DNA of 64,000 nt from Lutibacter litoralis (GTDB lineage Bacteria > Bacteroidota > Bacteroidia > Flavobacteriales > Flavobacteriaceae): the NCBI RefSeq assembly GCF_014646675.1, contig NZ_BMNS01000004.1:224094-288093 (forward strand), read 5' to 3'. The first letter of the stretch is position 1. Each line of letters begins with the position of its first letter. Below the pieces are notes generated by a model. The model ran no database searches, was not told the origin of the DNA, and was given only the letters and a program-made list of their open reading frames with translations. A program made the translations under genes and the position numbers. This document shows, piece by piece, positions 10,028-19,681 of the stretch.

Positions 10028-11230
10028 CTATTTTTTGTTATAATCTTGGTATCTTAGTAACGCTTCTACATAATAATAATCTGCGTAATTTAATGGCACA
10101 TCAATTTCATTATTATGAGGAATACTACCAACGCTATGTTTTAGAATAAAATTATGATTTTCACCTAAATTTGCCATATATGCTGGAGAAGCTAACGACT
10201 TTAATATTTTATCGGTTGCAGCTTCATATTTTCCATTTGTATAACCATTCAGCTCAATTAAGGCTGAAACCGTAACTGCTGCTGCAGAAGCATCTCGAGG
10301 CTCATTTGGAATATTTGGAGCATTGTAATCCCAATATGGAATTCCGTCTTCTGGAGTTCCTTCATAATTGATAATAAAATCTGCAATTTTTTGAGCTTGT
10401 GCTAAAAATTCTTCATTTTTTGTATAACGGTAACAAAGTGTGTATCCGTAAATTCCCCAAGCTTGACCTCTTGCCCAAGAACTTTCATGCGCATAACCTT
10501 GCGCCGTTTGCTTGCTTCTAACTTCCCCTGTTTCTGGATCGTAATCTACTACGTGAAAAGAACTATTGTCTGCTCTAAAATGATTTTTCATTGTAGTTTC
10601 TGCATGTGCAATTGCTGCATCTTTATATTTTGGGTTACCCGTTATTATTGAAGCTTCAAAAAGCAGTTCTAAGTTTAACATATTATCAATAATTACTGGA
10701 AACTTCCAACCTCTTTTAGATTGCCACCCTTTATCTACATCCCAACTAATAATGCTTCCAACAGTAGGGTTAAATCTTGAAAGTAACGAATCTGCGGCGG
10801 TTATTAATACTTCTTTAAAATCGTTATTCTTAGTAATTCTATAACCATTACCATAAGAACAATTAAAAACAAATCCTAAATCGTGGTATGATGTATAATT
10901 TTTATGACTTTCAAATTTTGCTTGAAATTTTTCTGCGGCAACTTTCCATTTTTCATCCTTTGTAGTTTCGTATAAGTACCAACAAGTACCTGGAAAAAAT
11001 CCTTCGGTCCAGTCAAAACCTTCTCTTGTCCAATGCATCTCATTTTCTTTAGTTACAGTTCGTGGAATTCTATTTGCTTCATTTGCGGTTTCAAGAAGTA
11101 ATGAAAGTTGCTTTTCTGCGAATTCTAATTCCGGCTCTGGAAATTTGATTTCTGTTTTTGGTGTTGTAGTACAACTTAAACTAAGTAACATAACTGTAAA
11201 CAGGACAATGGTAGTTTTTAATAATCTCAT
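10028..11230 (-). CDS. GH88 unsaturated glucuronyl hydrolase
   Basis: The 400-residue lipoprotein (Cys20 in VMLLSLSC) has the (alpha/alpha)6 barrel pattern of GH88. Seen in it are TEGFFPGTCWYLYE, YHDLGFVFNCSYGNGYRIT with the conserved Asp, VIIDNMLNLELLFEAS with the second catalytic-type Asp, and SSWARGQAWGIYGYTLCYRYT. GH88 enzymes hydrate the delta-4,5 double bond left by lyases and release the unsaturated uronate from the non-reducing end. That product feeds KduI/KduD, which are encoded across the locus. It is the first gene of a five-gene block (GH88, beta-helix protein, sulfatase, DoxX, PL8) preceded by 307 bp of non-coding DNA, so it probably has its own promoter. Confidence 0.92.
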   Translation of the reverse strand: MRLLKTTIVLFTVMLLSLSCTTTPKTEIKFPEPELEFAEKQLSLLLETANEANRIPRTVTKENEMHWTREGFDWTEGFFPGTCWYLYETTKDEKWKVAAEKFQAKFESHKNYTSYHDLGFVFNCSYGNGYRITKNNDFKEVLITAADSLLSRFNPTVGSIISWDVDKGWQSKRGWKFPVIIDNMLNLELLFEASIITGNPKYKDAAIAHAETTMKNHFRADNSSFHVVDYDPETGEVRSKQTAQGYAHESSWARGQAWGIYGYTLCYRYTKNEEFLAQAQKIADFIINYEGTPEDGIPYWDYNAPNIPNEPRDASAAAVTVSALIELNGYTNGKYEAATDKILKSLASPAYMANLGENHNFILKHSVGSIPHNNEIDVPLNYADYYYVEALLRYQDYNKK

Positions 11231-11537
11231 CTTTAATAATTAATTTATTACCTAAAAGGTTTTATTTTTTTCTAAATTCTTCTATTATATTTGAATGCAA
11301 TTTCCAAAAACATTTTAATACACACAGGTGTATTTTAGTTCTTAAAAAGGGGACATAGGGTTCAAATTACATATTTAATATCTTATAAAATTTCTTAAAC
11401 TAGTCATTCTGAACTCAATTCTTAATTTTATTACATTTAAAATCAATTTTTATTGAAACCAAAATCTATTTAAAGGTTAATAAAAGTTTCTCTTTCTAGA
11501 CAATCTCTTATAACTTAATTTAGATTAAAATATAGAC
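11231..11537. other. 307-bp intergenic region upstream of GH88, with regulatory-like motifs
   Basis: This non-coding stretch separates the DUF6250-like gene from GH88. It holds an interrupted inverted repeat (AATACAC at 11317-11323, GTGTATT at 11328-11334) around ACAGGTGT. It also holds a 17-bp element at 11349-11365 that matches 14 of 17 positions of an element upstream of susC. I see no ORF and no clear terminator. Confidence 0.5.
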
Positions 11538-12218
11538 TTACAACTGCGTGATCTTTAAATTGAAAATTTTTAAATGATTATTAACTGTTCTTATTCCAAA
11601 GTACCCATTTACATAAGGATTACTATCCTGAAAATAAAAAACTACTTTATTATTACGCAAATATTTTATTTCAGAATTGTTTGCAATTAATGTAATATGA
11701 ATTGTTTTATTTGGAACTATCATATACTCTTTAGCACTTAAATCGTGTTCTGGTAAAAGAGGACGATTTATATTGCCGTTGTAGCGTCTAAAACGAGTTT
11801 TTATATTATTATGTCCGCCGTAACCAACATAATATTGATGTAAAGTATGGTAATTTTTAAAATTACCTCCTCGTTGCTTTGAGTTTTTAAAGAAATCTTT
11901 TGGATGATTTGGATCGGAAGCCATCCAAAAGCAGTTTAAATCAGAAACTCTATCGTATGGGCCACCTTCATCTATTACACGTACATCGTATTCAATTTTT
12001 ATTGGTCCCTTTAAGTTATGTTTAAACCAAACCGTACAACCTTTTGCATCAGTAATCTCCATGGTGTTAGAACTAAAATCGACCTTGCCACCAGGCTGTT
12101 GTTCTACCTCCCAATGCTCTTGAACAAGCATTGAACTATTGTAAATTACTTTTGAAGTATTACAAGAAAGTAAACTTAAAATTACTAAAACTATAAAACC
12201 TGTATTTTTAAACTTCAT
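11538..12218 (-). CDS. DUF6250/DUF1961-like (YesU-type) lipoprotein
   Basis: I start this gene at the ATG at 12218 (MKFKNTGFIVLVILSLLSC, lipobox Cys19), giving 226 residues; a TTG at 12236 would only prepend six residues. The body (FKHNLKGPIKIEYDVRV, LNCFWMASDPNHP, YYVGYGGHNNIKTRFRRY, VNGYFGIRTVNNHLKIFNL) looks like the concanavalin-A-like sandwich of DUF6250/DUF1961 proteins. These are often encoded in PULs near lyases and sulfatases. The enzymatic role is not established; glycan binding is possible. It begins one base after the sulfatase stop, so it is in that operon. Confidence 0.7.
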   Translation of the reverse strand: MKFKNTGFIVLVILSLLSCNTSKVIYNSSMLVQEHWEVEQQPGGKVDFSSNTMEITDAKGCTVWFKHNLKGPIKIEYDVRVIDEGGPYDRVSDLNCFWMASDPNHPKDFFKNSKQRGGNFKNYHTLHQYYVGYGGHNNIKTRFRRYNGNINRPLLPEHDLSAKEYMIVPNKTIHITLIANNSEIKYLRNNKVVFYFQDSNPYVNGYFGIRTVNNHLKIFNLKITQL

Positions 12219-12219
12219 A

Positions 12220-13647
12220 TTAATACGGTTTATCAAATAATTCTGTGGAAGTTATATTACTCATGCTTGGCAAAATTAATTTTCTTAAAAAAATAATGTC
12301 GTCTGTCGATTTGCACCATTGGTACAAATATTCTCTAAACTTATCTAGTGTTTTTATATGTTTTTTTGATGTTGCTAAATTCACTAATTCAAAAGGATCA
12401 TTTTTTAAATCGAATAATTGTTCTCTGTTTTTACCCCAATTATACAATATGTATTTATAACGATTTCCAATTACAGCTCTTCCCATAGTTCCAAAAGCAT
12501 ATTTTCCATCGAATTTGGTTTCTACAACTACGTAATCTCTATTTAAATTTTCAGTTTCTCCTTCAAACAAAGGTTTTAAATTTTTTCCTAAAAGCTCTTT
12601 TGAATACGCAACATTTGCATATTCACAAATTGTTGGATATAAGTCTAAACCATTAGAAATAGGTACTTTTGAATATGAATTTTTCTTAATATTGCCTTTA
12701 TAACTAACAATAAATGGCACTTTTATAGACTCTTGAATTAAAGCTGTTTTTTGATTCCATTGATGAGAGGCGTTTCCATCACCGTGATCACTGGTAAAAA
12801 TAATAACTGTATTTTTTCTAAGATTTAAAGCGTCTATTGCATTTAATATTTTGCCAATTTCCGCATCTACCTTTTCAACTAATTGATAATAAGCATATCT
12901 ATAATGTCTCCAATCTTCTTCAGTATAATTTTCTGTTGGGTATGTTTTTTTGCTTGCTTTTTGTTCAATTTTCAATACTTCGGGAAAATCGTGTGACTGT
13001 TTAAAGTTTTTTGGAAGTTGTGGTGTTTTATCTAAGCTTACTTTAGGAATATTGCCGTAAGGTAAAGGTTCATCTCTTGCCCATTCACATATATTATGCG
13101 GGTTATCGAATGAAACCGTTAAAAAAAATGGTTTTTCTGAATGCTGTTTAGATTTTAAATAAGCAATGCTCTTTTCTGCCAAACCAACATCTCCCATTGG
13201 TGCAATCATTTCAAAACCATTGCCTGCCACCATACTAGCTTGGTGCGCATGCCATTTTCCGCCGTAAGCGGTATCGTAACCTGCTTGTCTTAAAACAGTA
13301 CCTAAAAGATTATTTTTATCTTCTTGTTGTAATACGTTTTCACCTTTTTCATTAGATTTTATACCTAAATTATGAGGCATCTTACCAGTAAACATGCTAG
13401 ATCGTGATGGTGTACATAACGGAAATGTTACATACGTATTTTGAAAAAGCATACCGCCTTTAGCTAACTTATCTAAATGTGGTGTACTTACATCTTTATT
13501 ACCCAAAATACTCAATGCCTCAGCTTGATGCTGGTCGGTCATTATCAACACTATATTAGGTCTGTTTTCTTGAGAATATGCAATAAACGTATTACCTAAA
13601 AAGAGCCCTGACACTAAAAATAGAACAAAATAATATTGTATTTTCAT
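12220..13647 (-). CDS. S1 family sulfatase
   Basis: The 475-residue protein has a signal peptide (about 1-25, ending FIAYSQ), the metal site NIVLIMTDQH (Asp38, Gln39) and the maturation signature PLCTPSRSSMFTG (Cys78, C-x-P-x-R). A second metal motif, FTSDHGDGNASHQWNQK, is followed by a typical sulfatase C-terminus (LFDLKNDPFELVNLA). It is a Cys-type formylglycine sulfatase, shorter than and clearly different from the sulfatase at 6837, which suggests a different sulfate position. It has no lipobox. It lies 7 bp after the tag-less PL8 lyase. Confidence 0.92.
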   Translation of the reverse strand: MKIQYYFVLFLVSGLFLGNTFIAYSQENRPNIVLIMTDQHQAEALSILGNKDVSTPHLDKLAKGGMLFQNTYVTFPLCTPSRSSMFTGKMPHNLGIKSNEKGENVLQQEDKNNLLGTVLRQAGYDTAYGGKWHAHQASMVAGNGFEMIAPMGDVGLAEKSIAYLKSKQHSEKPFFLTVSFDNPHNICEWARDEPLPYGNIPKVSLDKTPQLPKNFKQSHDFPEVLKIEQKASKKTYPTENYTEEDWRHYRYAYYQLVEKVDAEIGKILNAIDALNLRKNTVIIFTSDHGDGNASHQWNQKTALIQESIKVPFIVSYKGNIKKNSYSKVPISNGLDLYPTICEYANVAYSKELLGKNLKPLFEGETENLNRDYVVVETKFDGKYAFGTMGRAVIGNRYKYILYNWGKNREQLFDLKNDPFELVNLATSKKHIKTLDKFREYLYQWCKSTDDIIFLRKLILPSMSNITSTELFDKPY

Positions 13648-13654
13648 GTGTAAT

Positions 13655-16600
13655 TTAATTTTTAGTCAATTTAATTTCATTAGAAAAACCGTGTCTACAT
13701 TCTAAAGTTAATACTGTATTTCCTTCAAAATAGCGAACAGATTTTATAGATGAATTTGCCGCTAAGATCCATTTTCCCTCTAATAAAACAGTCAAATCAA
13801 CTGGATAGCTATAACCTCTTTTTGTTTTATCTTCATCTTCTTTGAAGTTCAAATCTGGTTGTACCGCACTTAAAGTAATTCCTGTTTCAGATTCTTTTAT
13901 CATTAAAAGAGAAGGTTGTGAAACAGCTTTTAATACACCTGAATTTAATTCACTATCAGTTTCAAAAATTACATAGCCCGTTGTATTGGTTTTAATATCT
14001 TTTACAATATGAGCAGTTGTATCGGCTCTTAGAATTTTATAAGAAGTATCTTTTTTAATAGTTTTATTAAATGATTTTACACCTACTTTATCTAAAAATG
14101 GATAAATAACATATTGGTAAGAAGCATTTTTTGGAGCAATACCGTGTGACAGCCAAGAAGCTGCATAATTGCCCTCTGTTACCGTTACTCCTTTACCTTT
14201 TGGGTTCATTTTTCCAGTATTTATCGAATACTTATTGTGATAAGATTCTTGGACTTTTTTTCTAATTTCAACAGTAGTTGGCGATAAAATATGATATCCG
14301 TTTTGAAGTGCATCTATTACCCATTTTTTTGAAACATCGGTTGTTGGAATACTTGCTTCAAAAGGAAATTTGGCACCTTTTTTAGAAACTGATGAAAAAA
14401 CAGGCATTGACTTATCTTCTAAATAATTTTGAAATAAATTAGTTTCTACTGGATTTATAGTATCAATACTTGAAATACCAGTTCCAATACAAATTAATTT
14501 TTCGCCAAATGAAAAAACAGATTTTTTAGCTTTCAGCTTCCCTGGAAATCCATTATTTTGAATATTTCCTTCAGCGTTGGAACCTTTACCTTCGTTTAAT
14601 TTCATTCCAAAAACACCATTTTCACCTAATTGTACTGCACCTGCAAAAGTTTCACTAGACCTAAACATAATTAATGGTGTGTCTGGTTCTAATTCTTTTA
14701 ATGGTAAGTATATAATTGTTGCTCCAGGATAGCGATTCCAATCCCAACCATCTTGTCTAAATCCACTTGCTTTTTCTCCTTTCTTATTTAATAATTGTAC
14801 CGTACCGTTTGCTGGATATCTTCCATACCGGTTAGAAGCTACATATATTTCTGAAGCCCATACATATTTACTATATCCTTTAATTAAGGCTGCCCAATTA
14901 TCCCTTCTATTAATTGAAGTTGCAGCATACGGCAATACATGATAACCAGGTAAAGTTTCTTTAGTAATACCATGCATTCCTTTAAACAAAGCAGTGTTTA
15001 ACTTGTCTTTAGCTCCCCAGATTCTTAAATATGCTGCAGCAACTTCGGTATCTATTGCTGAAGTATTTTCTGGATTTCCTGCATTGGCCATGTCTAGAAA
15101 TTGACTTTTTAAAGATTTTATAGAGTTATTTTCTAAGGGATGTCTTCCTGCATTTCCAAATCCATAATCTATTAATTGACTATATAAACGTGTAGTTAAA
15201 AATGCTTTTTTGAAATTTTCATGTCCTGCTGCCTGAATTCTAAATTGTGTTCCAGATAAGGTATAAATAACTGATGGAATATTTTGAAATGCACCCATAC
15301 CATACGCTGGATAATGTCCACCGTGATGCCACGATGTTCCATCAACTTTAAAAACACCAATTCCATTATCTTGCGCCAAGGTTATTGAAATATATTTTGA
15401 ATATGCGGCTAATAAAGCTGCTTTATTTTCATCATTATCACTCATAAAAATGAGCATTAAATGATAGAAAGATTGCGTATTAAAATAATCTATATTTGCA
15501 TGAAACTCCTCTTCGTTACCTAAAACTTTTCCTAAGTTGAAGATCCATTTTAAACTATTTCCTACTTCATTTAAAATCCCTGCTCTTTGTAATGGTTCTT
15601 TCATTATATAAAAAGCATCGGTAAGTTCTCTAACATTATAACCAATATGATGTCTTGTACCACCAGAAGCCCCAGCTTGCCAACCTTGATCTAAAAAATA
15701 TTTTGAAGCCTTTACAAACATAGTTGCAATTTCAGTTTTATGGACTTTGTTACTTTCAAGATAATAGCCTGCAAGTTTTTTTAATACTTTTCCAAAATTT
15801 TGAATTTCTATAAAGTTATTTTTATTTTTATCTTTTTCATCAAAATAAACTTGTTCAATTTTAAAAACTAATGGAGGTCCTAAAACTGTTTCTTGTTCCT
15901 CTAATTTTAATTTAGCAAATTCAATTTTTGCTTTTGCTAAATTATCTTTTACCTTATTACTTTTAATAAATTGGGTGTTTATTCTATTTTCGATAATTTT
16001 TAAATCGTTTATCTCTACATCTGAAACTGGTTTTGCTTCAATTTGTTGTACGCGCTTTAAGTCTCTAATTAAAGGCATCCAATGGTCTGCACCAATTACC
16101 AAATCTCTTTTAATAAAAGGCACTAACATATCTGGATATGAATGTCTATCGTCTTGAAATTGAGAAAAAACAATATCATCAATAAATAATTTTCCTTTGC
16201 TATTTTCTGAATCACTACTTACTTTAAAGGCGTCATAATCAACAGGTTGATTCTTTTTTGGTGGATTTCCATTCATTTCATAAAACGGTACCCAGATGGT
16301 ACGCCATCCTGTAAAATTTAAATAAATATTGAACCAAACTTGCTCAACACCTTCTTTTTCATAAGAAATTTTAATAACCTCTTCTTGTGAACTTTCATTG
16401 TATAAAGACATTATTAAAATTGGACTGTTTGGAAAATGTGTTCCATACCTTAATGGACTATCCGCTTCGCTTAAATTTTTAAAATTTGATGTTTTAAAAT
16501 AACTTTTTCCAGACCATTCCCATTGAAGTGAAGCATCTCCAAAGTACTTATGTTTTGTACTAATTGACAAGCTACTTTCTGGATTGGTAGTAAATTTTAC

Positions 16601-16729
16601 CAATGACTTTTCAGATTCAAAAGATTCTTTTACAACTGCTTTTGTGTTGTTCTGTGAAAATACTTGTGTGCTAATTAGTATAACAAATACTACACCAATT
16701 TTTTTGATATTATGAAGTGATAAAAACAT
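13655..16729 (-). CDS. PL8 chondroitin/hyaluronan lyase without T9SS tag
   Basis: The 1024-residue protein has a signal peptide (about 1-25, ILISTQVFSQ) and an N-terminal lyase beta-sandwich (about 30-190). The PL8 alpha-toroid carries the catalytic His region TSWHHGGHYPAYGMGAF and the Tyr-Arg segment NRYGRYPANGTVQLL. The following SGFRQDGWDWNRYPGATIIYLP is shared with the other PL8. It ends in the beta-sandwich without a sorting domain, so it is probably periplasmic and works on oligosaccharides imported through SusCD. It is separated by only a few bases from both the PhoD-like gene upstream and the sulfatase downstream, in the same operon. Confidence 0.92.
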   Translation of the reverse strand: MFLSLHNIKKIGVVFVILISTQVFSQNNTKAVVKESFESEKSLVKFTTNPESSLSISTKHKYFGDASLQWEWSGKSYFKTSNFKNLSEADSPLRYGTHFPNSPILIMSLYNESSQEEVIKISYEKEGVEQVWFNIYLNFTGWRTIWVPFYEMNGNPPKKNQPVDYDAFKVSSDSENSKGKLFIDDIVFSQFQDDRHSYPDMLVPFIKRDLVIGADHWMPLIRDLKRVQQIEAKPVSDVEINDLKIIENRINTQFIKSNKVKDNLAKAKIEFAKLKLEEQETVLGPPLVFKIEQVYFDEKDKNKNNFIEIQNFGKVLKKLAGYYLESNKVHKTEIATMFVKASKYFLDQGWQAGASGGTRHHIGYNVRELTDAFYIMKEPLQRAGILNEVGNSLKWIFNLGKVLGNEEEFHANIDYFNTQSFYHLMLIFMSDNDENKAALLAAYSKYISITLAQDNGIGVFKVDGTSWHHGGHYPAYGMGAFQNIPSVIYTLSGTQFRIQAAGHENFKKAFLTTRLYSQLIDYGFGNAGRHPLENNSIKSLKSQFLDMANAGNPENTSAIDTEVAAAYLRIWGAKDKLNTALFKGMHGITKETLPGYHVLPYAATSINRRDNWAALIKGYSKYVWASEIYVASNRYGRYPANGTVQLLNKKGEKASGFRQDGWDWNRYPGATIIYLPLKELEPDTPLIMFRSSETFAGAVQLGENGVFGMKLNEGKGSNAEGNIQNNGFPGKLKAKKSVFSFGEKLICIGTGISSIDTINPVETNLFQNYLEDKSMPVFSSVSKKGAKFPFEASIPTTDVSKKWVIDALQNGYHILSPTTVEIRKKVQESYHNKYSINTGKMNPKGKGVTVTEGNYAASWLSHGIAPKNASYQYVIYPFLDKVGVKSFNKTIKKDTSYKILRADTTAHIVKDIKTNTTGYVIFETDSELNSGVLKAVSQPSLLMIKESETGITLSAVQPDLNFKEDEDKTKRGYSYPVDLTVLLEGKWILAANSSIKSVRYFEGNTVLTLECRHGFSNEIKLTKN

Positions 16730-16733
16730 TGTA

Positions 16734-19358
16734 TTATTTATTAAATTGAAAATTTAGTGTTGTTGTATTGTTCAATTTAGAACTTACCCCTTTTTTTGTT
16801 TGAAGCATATTTAAATCTGGATCTCCAACATTTATAGTGTATAATCCTTCTTTTAAAGTTTTAGGCTCAAAAACGTTGCCATTAATTCTAATTGTAAACT
16901 CAATTTCTTTAGTTTTTTCATTCACAACTTGTACAACCGCATTTTTAAGTCCGTTTACTTTTATAGTTGGTAATGCATTTTTATAATTGGTAGCAAAATT
17001 ATCTAATTGGTTAATTGTAATAGGCCAACCTGGGTACTGTTCGCTCACCCCTAATGCTTGTTTACTTCCTCTTGGCCAACATTCTATGGTAATATCTCTA
17101 CTTTCTTTATACAGTTTTACGATTCCATAACCTGCAGCTCTATCATATAATTTTTCTGGTTTCTTACCTGTGTATAATGGGTTTGAAATTGCTTTTACCG
17201 TAAATTTATTACCAAAACCATCTTTAAAATCGCCTGTGTATTTGGGCTCTCCTACTACTCTATTAGTACCAGCATCTTGCGGGTACCATCTTCTTGGCCA
17301 ATAATTAGAAATTGAAGGCACACAAAAAGCATAACCACCATCTTGCCAATTATCTACTCCGTATTTAATAGTACTTCCTAAATGCTGATCTCCAGCTAAA
17401 TGAAATGTAAATGCTTTACGTATAATTTTAATAGCATTATTTCTACCAGTTTGCGGCCAACCATTAGAATCCATATCTGCCACTGGCTGATCATCTGGCG
17501 GATAATCGCCTGCTCTCATAATTCTTAAAGTTGGTACAACAACATCAGACAGTGCTTCTTTTGGTAAGGTAGCTACATTTGCAAAAATGGTTTGAGATAA
17601 TAAAGTTTTCATTTGTGCACCGTGACTCCAATCGGATGCCCAATTATCTAAAAACAATAATTGCCTATCGCCTAATAATTTTAGACCAGCTACATCTGCA
17701 TCCGTTACCATATTAAAATCTCTATTCTGAGGCCAACCATTATCCACTTTGGCATCTGGAAGATTTTCTTTTGGAGCAGATTTAAACTTTCTATCTTCTA
17801 AAATTGCAAAACTAATTTCACCATAATTCATTGAAGTATAATATACACCAATGCCTTGTTTTACAGGAGTTGGATCGTAAGGGTCTGGCAAATGACTTGT
17901 TTGTGTGCGCTCTACCATGTTTACCCATTCTGGAGCCATTCTATAACCTCCACTATCTTGAATATCTTTTCTATGTCCAGAACTTATTGGTGTAGGCCTT
18001 CCAGATTCACCCCAAATATTACCGTGATACACATCGTGATCATCGGTTATACAAATTGTAGGTCTATTTTTTAAAATATCGCGGTATGCCCAACCAAACA
18101 TATACCATTTTCTTAAGTAATCTAGTTTTGAAGCTTCTAAAGGTTCTAATTGAATATAATAACCTCCAACCTCTTCATAAATTTGATCTCCAGAAAAAAA
18201 TAGAATATCTGGATTGTGAAGTTTCACCTCTTCAAAAATATCGTTATTAGGAAATCCTAAATCGTTATTTCCAGTAAAACCTGCAACCTTAATTTCGTCT
18301 TGATCTATTGGATTTTTTCTTACAGTACCTTCCCAATAATACTCTTTACTTTTTTTATTTGCAACTTCTAAATTATAAACCAATCTATAATTATAATCTT
18401 TAGTATCGTCCCAATTTTCAATTCTAAAAGCAGCAGTTCGTGCCGATTTATCAATATCTTCCTCTAAAATAGTTTCCCACTTATTATTTGTTGAAATTTG
18501 TAATTTCACTTTTTTTGTTGGGTGGTCTACGGGTGCCAATTGCGCTGTAAGTTTCAATATTTTTTTACTAAGCGTGTATTGAGAGAAAAGGATTGGACCA
18601 AAACTTTGTTCATCTTTAGTTACAATTTTTGTTCCTTTAAGAATCCAATCTTTAAACCATACAGATTTAGTATAATTTCTTTGATTTTTATTTTCTGTTT
18701 CAAAATTACTTACCAATACTAGATCACCTACTAAATTTTCTGTAGCTACATTATTTTTAGAGATATTTGCTAATATATTTTTTGTTCCTGTGTGAAATAA
18801 AGAAACATCTAATTTGTATGTGTTATTAAGCGGTGTAACTTTAATATTTAAATCTACACCTCCTTCAAGGGCAGCAATAATAGCTTCGTTCTTATTGTTT
18901 TTATTGGTTTCCCCAATGAATAAAGCACCGTTTGTACCAATACCAATATTAAGTCCTTTTCCAAAAACTGCATGATTTCTATAATCGTTAAATTCTCCTT
19001 GTGAACCAATACTAAATCCAACCCAATTATTTGAATTTAAAGTTTCTTGGGTATTTAGTAGACCTAAAGTTACTTGCATCTCTAAAGTACCTTCATGAGC
19101 GCCTAATTGTCTTGTTAAATGATGAATGTTTCTATTAGAATTACTTACTAAACATTCAATTCTATTTGAATCTACTTGCCAATCTTGCATTGGATTTGCC
19201 CAATATTCTGGTCCAATCCAAGTTCTTTGAGTTATTCCTTCAAAATTACTTTTAAATACTTCTGATTCTTTTTTTGTGGTACAGGAAATAAGACTAAAAA
19301 AAAGAAATACAAATAATATGCTTAGTTTAAAATTGGGTTTTCTGAAATAATTTTTCAT
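16734..19358 (-). CDS. PhoD-like metallophosphoesterase lipoprotein
   Basis: Starting at 19358 (MKNYFRKPNFKLSILFVFLF, lipobox LISC at Cys26) gives 874 residues; an upstream ATG at 19388 lacks a signal peptide at its N-terminus. The first 220 residues look like a laminin/ConA-type sandwich. The rest is an alkaline-phosphatase-D-like calcineurin fold, with DILFFSGDQIYEE, CITDDHDVYHGNIWG, FAILEDRKFKSAP and FHLAGDQHLG as the metal-binding blocks. PhoD enzymes cleave phosphomono- or diesters; the substrate here is unknown. It leads the operon with PL8, sulfatase and DUF6250, which makes a role on the glycan or on a phosphorylated decoration plausible but unproven. Confidence 0.85.
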   Translation of the reverse strand: MKNYFRKPNFKLSILFVFLFFSLISCTTKKESEVFKSNFEGITQRTWIGPEYWANPMQDWQVDSNRIECLVSNSNRNIHHLTRQLGAHEGTLEMQVTLGLLNTQETLNSNNWVGFSIGSQGEFNDYRNHAVFGKGLNIGIGTNGALFIGETNKNNKNEAIIAALEGGVDLNIKVTPLNNTYKLDVSLFHTGTKNILANISKNNVATENLVGDLVLVSNFETENKNQRNYTKSVWFKDWILKGTKIVTKDEQSFGPILFSQYTLSKKILKLTAQLAPVDHPTKKVKLQISTNNKWETILEEDIDKSARTAAFRIENWDDTKDYNYRLVYNLEVANKKSKEYYWEGTVRKNPIDQDEIKVAGFTGNNDLGFPNNDIFEEVKLHNPDILFFSGDQIYEEVGGYYIQLEPLEASKLDYLRKWYMFGWAYRDILKNRPTICITDDHDVYHGNIWGESGRPTPISSGHRKDIQDSGGYRMAPEWVNMVERTQTSHLPDPYDPTPVKQGIGVYYTSMNYGEISFAILEDRKFKSAPKENLPDAKVDNGWPQNRDFNMVTDADVAGLKLLGDRQLLFLDNWASDWSHGAQMKTLLSQTIFANVATLPKEALSDVVVPTLRIMRAGDYPPDDQPVADMDSNGWPQTGRNNAIKIIRKAFTFHLAGDQHLGSTIKYGVDNWQDGGYAFCVPSISNYWPRRWYPQDAGTNRVVGEPKYTGDFKDGFGNKFTVKAISNPLYTGKKPEKLYDRAAGYGIVKLYKESRDITIECWPRGSKQALGVSEQYPGWPITINQLDNFATNYKNALPTIKVNGLKNAVVQVVNEKTKEIEFTIRINGNVFEPKTLKEGLYTINVGDPDLNMLQTKKGVSSKLNNTTTLNFQFNK

Positions 19359-19681
19359 TATGTTAGATTGATTTAGGCAAATAAACAACTTTAAATATAG
19401 TAGTTACAACAAAAATTACTGCGTTCTGCAATTCCCTCCTTTAAATTCCTGCCTTCAAGAAGGCAACAATATATTAAAATTATAGATTCCTAAAGGTTTG
19501 GATTTCTTAAACAGCTTTTTATGGATTTACGCAAACGGAAATATTATTTAATTTTAATTATATGCAAGGTTATTAAAAAAGACTATCTTGAAATTCGTAA
19601 TTTTAAACCAATTTCCGAATGGGAAAACTTGCTTTAAAACAATGTTGTTTTTATTTTCAAGACAGTCTAATTTTACAAAAA
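19359..19681. other. Intergenic region after the SusCD operon with long inverted repeat
   Basis: No gene is seen in this stretch. AGACTATCTTGAAA (19580-19593) and TTTCAAGACAGTCT (19655-19668) are inverted arms with one mismatch, enclosing a small dyad AAAACAA/TTGTTTT (19637-19652). Lying just past the stop of the surface glycan-binding protein, the structure may end or protect the susCD transcript. A second perfect hairpin, TGCCTTC-AA-GAAGGCA, is at 19450-19465. The promoter of the PhoD-PL8 operon should lie here, but I could not pick a convincing -7 box. Confidence 0.5.

Noticed and set aside
19358-19388. Earlier start for the PhoD-like gene
   Set aside because: The ten extra residues precede a clear lipoprotein signal, so the start at 19358 is preferred.
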